Below are positions 11,740 through 21,436 of a stretch of DNA of 64,000 nt, in pieces. The position numbers and the translations under genes were made by a program. The stretch spans positions 124,001 to 188,000 of the forward strand of contig NW_026570293.1 in the NCBI RefSeq assembly GCF_019649055.1, read 5' to 3'. The number at the start of each line of letters is the position of its first letter. Within the stretch, counting starts at the first letter, position 1. The notes below the pieces were generated by a model that saw only the letters and a list, made by a program, of their open reading frames with translations, searched no databases and was not told the DNA's origin. The DNA is from Paramacrobiotus metropolitanus. Taxonomy: Eukaryota > Tardigrada > Eutardigrada > Parachela > Macrobiotidae.

Positions 11740-12428
11740 CGCGTCAACCGTACCATACATGTTTCCTTGTGACGTGCTAGGGTAGGTTTGTCCGGGACAC
11801 GAGAGAAAGTCGTCGAGTCCGGATTTCCCTTACTGTCGCTGTCACCAGTTGTGCCAGCACTTTCCACGTGCGTGGTAGTTTCTTTTTCCTGTCTTTCTTT
11901 GTTTTCGAGGATACAAGAAGGAGACGCCTCCAGCGGGTCGGCATTACCTTCGTTGCTATCAAGACTCCTCGCGACCGAAGAAAATTTCTCCTGTGGGACT
12001 AAAATGGGCGTGGCCTTCTGGAGTTGACCCTGTAGCTCCAGTATCGAACGCGCGAATTACTTCATATCGTCGCTGTTATATAAACCTACATGTCCATAAC
12101 GTCCTTTAACCAACTTCCCGCTTGTATAGTACAACGACGCATCTAATTCACAACTTCCATAGAACTGGAAAAGGATCAAATTGGGATGATCACGACTGAG
12201 CCGCGTCAGTAACGCCTCGTAAACGCTTCCCACAGTATTTTCTCACAGTTGTTCTAATCATCACATCGCGTCAACGCAACATTTAGCAGAAAAATTTCAC
12301 CTGTCGCTAACGGCGTTGGATGAGGATCAAACTCCTCTCCAAATGCCAGTTTCAGTGACGCACTGGAACCGTCCAGATGGATGCACTCACATAGTGTCGC
12401 GTCGATATTTTGACTTGCGTTCCTTCTC
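11740..12428 (-). pseudogene. UDG-fold-like pseudogene, copy 3 (C-terminal part)
   Basis: Minus-strand frames match the middle and end of copies 1 and 4: ATLCECIHLDG, FGEEFDPHPTPLATGEIFLL, NVALTRCDD, then WEAF and HPNLILFQFYG after frame changes, followed by an acidic/Ser-rich tail (LDSNEGNADPLEASPS). Stops after TRCDD and later breaks disable it. The N-terminal part does not continue on this strand; it is found in the opposite orientation from 12429. Confidence 0.75.
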
Positions 12429-12665
12429 ATGGAGCCATTAAGACCAAGCAGGTATAATTGTGAGAGCACTGGATTCGCTCTGGGATGCAAGAAAAATAGA
12501 AATGGTTTTGCCTATCCAGGAAACCTCGTCCATATCTTTCAGTCAGGCAAGTATGATCTTGATAAAGGCGCAAAGTTAGGTGTGCCGACCGTCAAGAATG
12601 TAGTTCGGATTCTTCGTTCGGCATGGCACCACAATTCACGGTGGGAGGGGGTGCGTTCTGGTTGA
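12429..12665 (+). pseudogene. Inverted N-terminal part of UDG-fold-like copy 3
   Basis: This open plus-strand stretch reads MEPLRPSRYNCESTGFALGC, then HIFQSGKY, GVPTVKNVVRILRSAW and HHNSRW. It is colinear with MEPLKPS...STGFAGGC...HIFQ...GVPAAKNLYRILHSAW in copy 1. The adjoining remainder of the gene is on the minus strand, so this segment was inverted in place. One breakpoint is at about 12425 and the other just beyond 12665. Confidence 0.75.
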
Positions 12666-12999
12666 ATCGGCTACACTGACAGTTCCACCGCGTCGGTAAC
12701 TGTGACCTTTCTCCCATTTGTTAACAGATCATAAAGTTGAGAGCTTACATATGGGGAAATTGTTACTGTCCATATACGAACCTGCGCATGCGGGTGCAAA
12801 AATTGTATAAAAATATTTAATTATTTTTTCGAAATTCTACTCGCTCCATCAGAATGTGTTTGTAATGCCTGAACAAAATACAGTATACCGTGGATACACT
12901 TAGCAGATTGAGGCTGATATTAGTGCGTGAGAATTTCGTCACCTCCGTAGTGCTTGCATCTGGAAGCCGAAAAACCCAAGTCAATCCCAAGCAGTGCTT

Positions 13000-13281
13000 G
13001 ATTAATTGAGAAGGCGCGCCGCGACCGAAACAAATGTCAGAAGAAAAGGAGGCTATCGCGAAGAAGAAGCACGCCAGAAGGAGGAGCGGCAGAAACATGC
13101 TTTGAAAGCCAAGACGGAGATGTACCGGACGGAAGCCGAACAACAGGCCGAGAAGATCCCCAAGGAGGTGGAGAAGCAGCACGGGCGGGATGTCGGCTTC
13201 CGTCAGGATTTAGTCAGTGAGACCATCGCGGCGCAGAAGAAGCAGGTCGATCTGGAGGCGCAGCTGGCCAAAAAACTGTGA
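13000..13281 (+). pseudogene. CAHS (tardigrade desiccation-tolerance protein) pseudogene
   Basis: The best frame (13006-13281) reads [32 protein letters not shown] and [16 protein letters not shown]. This is the charged coiled-coil core of tardigrade CAHS proteins, where the typical pattern is [31 protein letters not shown]...KREVDLEAKMAKREL. Upstream pieces of the same core lie in other frames (EKARRD near 13006; [10 protein letters not shown] about 30 bases later), so frameshifts have occurred. A stop follows AKKL, and the usual N-terminal and C-terminal parts are absent. Intact CAHS proteins have around 230 residues and form gels or filaments during drying. This copy is a relic. Confidence 0.85.
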
Positions 13282-13984
13282 AAAGGCGTGGGTCAGACGG
13301 CACGATGCGCTTTGAAGAAGCAAAATGACCCGTAAAATGGAATTGCACTGATACGTATTCTGCATGTATTACTGTAATCTTTCTGACTATTTTCCTTTCT
13401 GATAACTTTGTGTGCAGTAATAAATCAACTAACATGAGTTCGTTAGCAAACTTTGGTTCAAATTCCGACACGTTTCCTGTAGCAGATGTTCCAAGGTAAT
13501 ATTACAGGTTACTAGTGCTGTTGGTGGTATACTGCTGTCCAATTCACGCTAGATTGACCTGCGAGTCGTATTCATCATAATAAACCATAAAATAAATTTA
13601 TAATATTATAATTACAGTAAACCATAGTATTTTATAACATAGTACTTTTCATGGTGATCACCACGCATTGAACAATGTTATGCACGAGCATTATTTCACA
13701 AAATTTATCAACTTCTCCTCCGTTCAGCTAACTGAAAGCAAAGTATGACTTAATGCCGCATCTATAACACAGTGCCATAAATTAATGATGATGTTGATAA
13801 ATATGCCCAGTTCAGTGCATCATTTGTATTTGGCAGGTGGAAGGCAGTTTCGACACGGCAATATAGTACGGTGGAATCGGAAGTGAACCACCCAACTCAA
13901 CCGGGTGTGAGCATATCTGCACTCGATGTACATACATGTATTCCTACAAACATAATAACGCGTATTATCAACAATAAACTTTAA
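13282..13984. other. Intergenic, no gene seen
   Basis: About 700 AT-rich bases between the CAHS relic and the 3' end of the UDG-like gene on the opposite strand. It includes TTTAT/ATAAA-rich blocks that could hold the poly(A) site of the minus-strand gene. Nothing else was recognised. Confidence 0.4.
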
Positions 13985-15289
13985 TTATGCTGACACAACC
14001 ATGCTAAGCAAAAATTTACTTTTTTCATGGATCGTCGTCGTCGTCGCCGTCGTTAAAAAGGTCATAGCTTCTTTCATCTTGTGGTAATTAACGAAAGTCG
14101 CTCCCTCTGGTGATGACTCCCGGATTTTCTCTAGCTGATTTTCAATAAGTTGACCTACAAATTCGGATTTTTCCATGGCCAAGTTTCCGCTGTCGTCGTC
14201 ATCGTCATCTGAGACGTCTGTAGCGTCCGAGCAAGAGGCGCTAGATGCGTCAGACTCTTGGTCAGACTCTTGGTCAGACCCATCAGAACTGTCTGTATCA
14301 GAGCGATCATAACCGCGCTCAAATGCACTATCATCATCCGAGCCGTACTTGTTTTCGTAGTTCCAGTCGTCCTGCTTCTTTTGCAAGCGTTGCTGTTCCG
14401 CTTCTTCTTCGTCTTGTCGATCCACTTCTTGCTGCAGGACTGCGGCTGCCAGTTCATCCCACAGCTCCAAAAGTAACCGGACCATAATCTGGATATCGTT
14501 TTTGGTGAAGCGGGACAAATGTTTATTACCGCCCGGGAGCTTGATAACACTCCCGGTTGTATAAAATTCCGACGCGTTGAATTTTTTCCTTCCATGCAAT
14601 TGCACAAGGATTAAATTCGGATACCTCTCGTCTAGGTATTTCAGCAGCGATTTGCCAAAGGCTTCCCACAAATCTCTTTCGCTGTTAGTCTTCTTGTCAC
14701 ATCGTGTTGATGCAATATTTAACAGCAAAGTGCCGCCCTCGGCTAACTCGATTGGATCGAATTTGTCACCAAACTGCAGGTTCATTTCCTTGATGCATTC
14801 GGCATCGCAGATAACAGGATCACTCCTTCTGTCCCAGGAGGCGTTGTGATGTGTTATCGAATGGAAAATTTGGCACAGTTTTCTCACTGTCGGCACTTCA
14901 GCGAGCGCTCCCTTCGAGCCCTGCACCTTGGCTGTCACGCCCGAGGCTAGTCCAAGGCTGACGTAAGTCTTGCATGGCATTAGCGGCTCCATTAGTACAA
15001 AAATGGAGTTTAACTCGTCCAGAGGCGTACAGGTCCAGCGAAACATTACGTCCCATCGGGGACTGATCTCGTTAAATTTCTTCCAAGTGCCGTCCGAAAG
15101 GGGTGTGTACTTTGCGTGTAAATGCTGTAGGATCTCCTCCACGCTGCACTCGGCTTCTACCCCGAACATGATTGCTGTCCATTGTTCATCCGTCACGGTT
15201 TCCTTTACGCGCTCTAGAAACTTTTCATATGACAGCTCATACGTTCCCAGTGCTTCCTTAATTTCTCGCTGGGGATCCTTCATCTGCAA
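13985..15289 (-). CDS. UDG-fold-like protein, copy 4 (intact, acidic C-terminus)
   Basis: A single open exon of 434 residues. After a helical N-terminus, VMFRWTCTPLDELNSIFVLM leads into EPLMPCKTYVSLGLAS, at the place of QVFSWT...VVILGQDPYH...AHGLAFS in family-1 uracil-DNA glycosylases. EVPTVRKLCQIFHS matches the PPSL.NI..EL helix. GGTLLLNIASTR with downstream NSE and WEAF matches GVLLLN..LT...NSH...W..F, and NLILVQLHG matches the LVFLLWG strand. The catalytic Asp is Glu within an unrelated loop, and the HPSPL minor-groove loop is missing (GNKHLSRF). About 100 Asp/Glu/Ser-rich residues follow, then a basic end. Activity on uracil is unlikely; a DNA- or protein-binding role is possible. The family assignment rests on motif order and spacing. 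Confidence 0.75.
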   Translation of the reverse strand: MQMKDPQREIKEALGTYELSYEKFLERVKETVTDEQWTAIMFGVEAECSVEEILQHLHAKYTPLSDGTWKKFNEISPRWDVMFRWTCTPLDELNSIFVLMEPLMPCKTYVSLGLASGVTAKVQGSKGALAEVPTVRKLCQIFHSITHHNASWDRRSDPVICDAECIKEMNLQFGDKFDPIELAEGGTLLLNIASTRCDKKTNSERDLWEAFGKSLLKYLDERYPNLILVQLHGRKKFNASEFYTTGSVIKLPGGNKHLSRFTKNDIQIMVRLLLELWDELAAAVLQQEVDRQDEEEAEQQRLQKKQDDWNYENKYGSDDDSAFERGYDRSDTDSSDGSDQESDQESDASSASCSDATDVSDDDDDDSGNLAMEKSEFVGQLIENQLEKIRESSPEGATFVNYHKMKEAMTFLTTATTTTIHEKSKFLLSMVVSA

Positions 15290-15639
15290 TCAAAATGCAC
15301 CTTCTGGTGATTTTATAGTATTCGATCACATTTGTGTGTTACTATTGTTACCGGATTGTGTACTGAATTTTAACCAGATGTAGAAACCGGTAACATCTGC
15401 GGTACCGTTACACAGCCGTTTTTATTTGTGAGAAAGCAACCATAGGCTCTGTGTTGCTCACTGGCCTCTTGGTGCACCATAAGTACTGACAATGGCACAT
15501 GTCATCGTGAAAGACCATTTAGTAGAACAACAGTCACTACGGCATCAAAATGAACCGGCACCGCAAAGACGGTCTGTGCCTCTCTGGCTTCCCGCTGTCA
15601 CGAACCAGGCCTCCACATAATAACCACATTTTAGGAGGA

Positions 15640-15810
15640 AGTCAGATGGCCGGAAGTGGTCAGCCTAGCCAATCTACTCGCCCTGTGGTGTCAGCTGTGG
15701 CTAGACGTGGCGAAATGCGCCACATCGCCCGCCAGGACTGCTTTAATTAAGGGGCCGGAAGTGATCTGCGGCGCCCATGGCATCATCTCCGCAGCCGGAA
15801 GTGGCCATCG
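15640..15810. promoter_or_regulatory. Cluster of CCGGAAGTG (ETS/GABP-type) sites
   Basis: Three exact CCGGAAGTG sites at 15650-15658, 15755-15763 and 15795-15803, all in one orientation, lie 360-515 bases upstream of the copy 4 start. CCGGAAGTG is the strong ETS/GABP consensus common in housekeeping promoters of animals. The nearby GGCGCCCATGG is also promoter-like. That this is the promoter of copy 4 is inferred from position. Confidence 0.4.
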
Positions 15811-15859
15811 TAGCCGCCTCTACCACACAACAGCGTGTCGTGGGACTGTAAGTGTTTAG

Positions 15860-18800
15860 TGATTGCCTGTCCTTCGTCTGGCGCTTGTCAGGTTTCTGCA
15901 GCTGCACCACAGGAAACAACAGCGATGCCAATTTAATAATGCGAGTATAATATACTCATAATTTTCTGCAGTGATAATACAACGTACTCTGCAATATATA
16001 TGCAGATTTTATTCACTAATGGAAAATATGTCTGGGTTTTAAAAAAATAATAATTGTTTATTGCTACGTAGCTTAATTAAGGTAGCTTGGGAATACGGAG
16101 AATACTCTTTTCTGTCTACAGGCTAAAGCGGCAATACCCGGACCAACCCCATAACCTTCCATGCAACTTGAGTAATACATATACAGCATAAGCGCACAAC
16201 ACTTCACAACTTCGTCGCACATTAAGTTTTAAACGAGCCACTAGGAACAAGTTACGAGAGATAAAACATTGCGGCAAATAATCATAATTATTTAATGATA
16301 TTGATTCTCAATTAATCATATTAATTTATTTCACTTTACTAACGAGTTAGCATATTTAATTTAACGACAAATCTATGTAAAATTGTGCCATCGTGAATCA
16401 GAAATCGTGAACAGCAATTTATCTTCGCTCATCTTAAAATTAGAATTGAGCGATTTGCTGAAAAAATAATATTTAGTTAAAATTTGTTTTGAAAAATTAA
16501 TGAGAGATAAAAATAACAGTACAAAGTTAGGAAGAATACAACAAAAACATCCTTGTCAGTGCAGGGGCCATCAAAAATTGTTTTCAATGCGAGCAACTAT
16601 TTTTCTGAATAAATTACCGTAATTCGTAATTCTAGAATAATCATTGTTACCTTTTGCCGTACTTTGCTTGGTTATTTACTGCAGCAGCCTCATAATTAAT
16701 TCTTCAGTTTCTACTGTAGCACAAATAAACTGTCACTTACTTTCCCAAGTGGTGATCGCAGTATTACGAATTTCCGTCGACGGCTGTTAGCGCAGTAAAA
16801 AAACACGCAATAATAAAACGATGACGATACAATAGAAGATATGCAGCTTTTACTAATGGAAGATTTATCCGGATATTAAAGAAATAATAATTATTTATTT
16901 ATACCAATTTTCAGTACACGCCTGCAAAGCAATTAAAAACTGAATCGCGCTTTGTGGATGAGCAAAACGCAGTAACTGCACGCCACCGTATAGCAATGTG
17001 CTAATAATGTTCAAACTGAAGAATGTGAAACCTGAAAAAACGTGGTACTGCACCGAATGCATTCGGAATCATCGCCTTAAGCGAACTTTGCCAAGCCAGG
17101 CCAAAACGCTGGTCAACAGCATTGGCATCTGTTGCCGGTTGGGTTGATACTGATCACTTAATGTGAGCGTGTTTTCCTTTGAGCACCGCATTGTTCTCCT
17201 TCTCAATTTTATGGATTTATTCATACGTTTCTTTATTCTTAAGCCGGAATTACGTGTTAAACTGCAACACTCATATAGCATTTTCTGACAGCTTTAGCAG
17301 ACTGCCCATCTATCAAAAAGTCTATCACGTGTTAAATAGCTGTTTACTGCTTAATTACGAAAGGCCAAAGAACGTTCTCGGTCATTTCTGCCGCCGTCAA
17401 CAAAGAAAATTCTAGAAACTGCCGACCAAATTTCTCTTCTACGTTTTTCTAGTTGTAGCTTGAAGATCAAAGTCGATTTCTAAATTTCAAAACGTCTTTC
17501 CGGCTTTTACCTGCCAACTCGTAAAGTCCGGCTGCTTATAATATGGCGATAATCAGCATACCGGCATTCAAATCAACTCTCGAATAATTTTTCTGACTGC
17601 CCGGTACATGCGCTTATAAAATATCAGGAGAAAGCTTTACATTTAATAATATAGGATTATTAAATGTAGGATTAAAGACTTGCGATGCTTTCTTGTTTAG
17701 TAAGCGTTTAAGTAAGTTTAAATTTAGGCTGTGTATTTTACTGTTATCTACTGTAACGAATTACATACTTATTTTAATTTATTTGATTCTGTTTTTAGCT
17801 TAGATGTGTTTTTTGAAAATTTAATTCTTTACCTAAACATATTGTTTTTGGATTTTAGTTATTTAATACGTCGTTTAGTGATTTAATGCGTTTTTAACTA
17901 TTCAAGCAGTATAACCATTTTATTATTTATTACTGTTATTATCATTGCTCAATTTAATGCCGCTGTTTGAATACATACTTGTCGAAGCAGATGTCAAGCA
18001 GGTACTAGGTCAATCACTGCAATGGTACAGATGCATGCAAGTGACACAGTCATAAAGGTCATTAATTTTATATAAACTTAATTACAGGCGTCGAACTAAT
18101 AGTATTATTTTAAATGTGTGGATACATAACAATGTGGTGATAAATTTGAGGAGCAAATCATGCGTATCGAACACCTTTTCCGAACACCATAATTCAAACT
18201 CACTTATCCAGAACCAATTATGGCTGGTGCGCCGGTGAGTAAACTCGGTACCTTACTACCTGTTGCAATGTTGCCGGTTTAATACTGACAAGCATTATGC
18301 AAACAACAGCACCGCGGTTTACTTGTAAATCCTGTGTTGTATGCTGGCGCGTGCGTCGTTTGGCTTTTTCTTCAGACCAAAGACGCTGCAAGAGGTCGGC
18401 GTCAGAATTTCAATAAACCACGTATACGCGGCAGCGAAGGCACTACGCTCAATATCGACTCTAGCTGATCGATTTTATGAATTTTCAGGTTCATGCGCTG
18501 ATATTATTTTTGGAAAACGCTTGAAATTTTAAGTGCAATTTATAAGAATTACCGTACGTAATTATAATACTAAAGTTATATGTCCACGTTCGCACTTTGA
18601 TGGACATTATATATATAATAAATGCCTAATATGAGAATATTTTTGGGTTCTTCGTTTTTTTTTTAACGCTACACCATAATCTCGTCGTTAACATGCTGTA
18701 TAGTAAGTAGTATTATGCGGTAGACACAACATTGTTATCTTGTTCAACTTATACGTACAGTACGTATTTTCGTACAAGTACAGAAGCACACGCGCGCGTT

Positions 18801-19187
18801 TCATAATTATGTGCTAATGCTGGAACAATATAAACATAATCAGAATAAAGATATCGAAAATCATGAACACGTTGCACGTACAGTGGAGTAATTATTAAAG
18901 TATTTATAAAGTATTTGTCCTTCATGTGCTACACACCTTAGGTGATACATAAAGGTCACTTATTTTTATAAATAAGCTCACATATGCATTCGAGAATTCG
19001 CTTTCATGTTTTATAAATTAATACAAATTATATGTCATAAGCGCAGAGTAGCTATATCAAAAACTTGAACTGAACCGAGCGGCGTAACTCGGGTACGTGC
19101 ATCCTACAAACAAGAGATACAAACACTTAAAGGTCATTGTTAATGCGCCATAATGTATGTTATGTTGTCTGTCCGCTGTGTATTTGC
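15860..19187. other. AT-rich gene desert
   Basis: About 3.3 kb, rich in TAATTA and TTTATT runs, without a convincing exon on either strand. Two roughly similar AT-rich blocks (near 16000 and 16840, both around ATGCAG.TTT...ACTAATGGAA) may be an old duplication. The end near 19180 borders the last exon of the minus-strand cysteine-rich gene. Confidence 0.5.
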
Positions 19188-21436
19188 TCATTCTTGCCCT
19201 GGCAGCTTCTTCTTGCAGTAGCCCTCGTGGCACACCACCGAGTTGCGAAACGGCAGCGGTACGCGACAAGAGTGGGCTATCGAAAGGTCAGGGAAGAGCA
19301 CGGGATCCTCGCATTCCATACAGTCTCGACTGCTCTGGCATCCTGCATCACAGTTTCTTCGTTGATGTCAGTTTTCTTGGCATGCGGTAATTTATACTTA
19401 TGCGCCGAGGTTTAAATTTATTGAAATATGTGATTAAATAATTTTTTATTAAAATGCCAGTAAAAAATATGCGTAAGAATTATTAAATAATATGCTTGAT
19501 GAAATGCTGGTCTGCATTTTATATTGTTACAGTTACCCGTGTTGATCATTATTAACACATTACTACTCTCTAGTCGCTACCAGCACGTACTAGATCTAAT
19601 ATTAACTAAGAATGACGAAGTGCGTTCACTATTCAGCACTTTTTATAAACAGGTAAGTACATGCATACTTGGTATTCGAGTACATAATTATAAGAATTTC
19701 TCATTGTCATAACAATATATTTCAATAATGACAATCCGCTATTGCAACAACAGTACTAGAGTATTGGGAGTTATTCATTATTAAAAATTTCTGAACATTT
19801 CAAAATGTTTCCAAAGCTGGCCCCGCGCAGCGGGGCCAATATTTCTATAATTTACTAATTCTACGATTTCAAATAATATTATACGAAATATTTGCACAAA
19901 ATAGGCAACATATTTCCACATTCTTAATTTTATTGTTAAATCGAAATTTCATATCTGAAACTCAAAGGGGCGCGCCCTAGCGCTTGTATTGTGTGTAACG
20001 ATAAGAAAATGATAGAAACATTATCATGGAATGGCGTGTAAGAAACTAAGAAGTTAAAATTTACCGTAAATTTACGATTGCACAGTGTCGTTCTACAAAT
20101 ACAATAGCGCAGTTTACTGGCGCTACGCTATTGTAGAGTGGCAGAGTGGCACGGGGCTGCATGGTTTTCGTGAATTATACGAAATTATCGGTCAGTAGGT
20201 ACGTATGTATCGGTACCGACGGTACAGTACGTTATGCATATTATTCGCTGTTGCCGATTGCCGGTGCTCTATTGTATAGGCAGTACAAAGGACAAACTGC
20301 ATGTCGCGCAGTATCTATAACACACTGAAAATTAAATATTCGAAGACATTCATGCTGCTGGCCTACAATAAACATTTCTGTGTAGTGAAAACCAGGTTTA
20401 AACATACAGCCCCTCTTGGCACCTGCCCATCCACCCCTTGGGGGCGATCGCCATAAAATTTCCGTAAGGTTTTTAATGTCAATACTAGATAATATGGGAT
20501 GTACAATGTACGTACTGCGCCAGCATCGTTTGCCCGGCAGCTGCTCCGGTATCTCCACGCAGTGGAAGTCCATGCCGGGGATCGTCAAGCATTCGTCCAG
20601 CGCCTTGCAGGCCAGTGGACCGGTCAGTAGGCACTTGCTATTGGCGCAGTGGTACATCGGCTTGCAGTCGCTGTGCTTCCCGCACATTCCATCTATACAG
20701 CGAATGTCAGCGATACCAAAATTTAATACCAGTAGGCAAAAATTAGCATTTGTTTGCTATCCTTTAATAAGTATCGCAGTACAAGTACAAACCAAGTACC
20801 AAAACAAATGAAGAATGACAGGACAGTGAGGCAAGAAACTAGGGAAACATCATGATGAAAACTTGAAAAGCACAAAAAATGAGACCCAACAATTACAACT
20901 CGTTGGGGGCAAACGCTTACTCCTAAATATAATTCTCCTAATCTCTGGTAAATGCGAAATACATAATATACGTATACGGTTTACAATGTACGGTTTATTA
21001 TCTTTATCATAATTGTACAAGCCCGTCCAACAGCCCTTTGACCGCTGTAAGCGCAGCGCATATAAATCGCGCACAGTAATGCAGATACGTACGTACCCGT
21101 AAATATGTACGTACCCGGTACGTGCGCGTATGCAGCAGTTGGAATTTGCATACAAATTCCAGCTGCTGCATACGCGTACGGATACGCACAGGAGAGATGC
21201 ATAAGCCGATGGTTAGTTGCCGTACCTGTGGACGGGAAATGCGGTGACTCCTTGGGGACGCAGATCTTCCAGGTTTTGTCGCAGCGTGTGCCGACGGGGC
21301 ATTCTTCGATGCGTTCACAGCTCTTGATCTCCTGCGGCATCGCGCTGGTGAAGTAGGCGTGCAGTAAAAAAGACTGCTGCGTCTCCGTTAGCGACGACCA
21401 ATGGTCTTCGTGACCGTTACCGTTGTTGCCGTTACC
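19188..21436 (-). CDS. Secreted cysteine-rich protein, paralog B (5' exon not found)
   Basis: Three exons on the minus strand join with phase-1 introns: about 21436-21226, 20692-20516 and 19342-19188. They encode GNGHEDHWSSLTETQQSFLL, IKSCERIEECPVGTRCDKTW, then MCGKHSDCKPMYHCANSKCL, GMDFHCVEIPEQLPGKRCW, and finally RCQSSRDCMEC and CHEGYCKKKLPGQE before the stop. The repeated C-x(5-6)-C-x(4-5)-C spacing suggests small disulfide-rich domains. The gene at 23578-26164 has the same exons, phases and cysteine spacing. By analogy a signal-peptide exon should lie upstream (above 21436), but I could not identify it. The acceptor at 21436 fits only a phase-0 first exon, so that border is uncertain. The function is unknown, probably extracellular. 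Confidence 0.75.
19818..19838. repeat. GC-rich hairpin
   Basis: TGGCCCCGC and GCGGGGCCA form a perfect 9-bp stem around a GCA loop, inside the AT-rich last intron of the cysteine-rich paralog B. Confidence 0.85.
21125..21176. repeat. Long inverted repeat (23-bp arms)
   Basis: The arms at 21125-21147 and 21154-21176 are complementary at 22 of 23 positions (one G-T pair) around a 6-base GCATAC loop. They lie in an intron of the cysteine-rich paralog B. They could fold as an RNA hairpin or be a small foldback element. Confidence 0.9.

Noticed and set aside
12817-13182. Minus-strand ORF of 121 residues over the CAHS relic
   Set aside because: It is the antisense shadow of the charged CAHS core; the plus-strand frame has the family match.
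20900-21000. ACGTATAC words resembling miR-iab-4 seed
   Set aside because: They are far from the Hox gene and no matching hairpin with the mature sequence is present.
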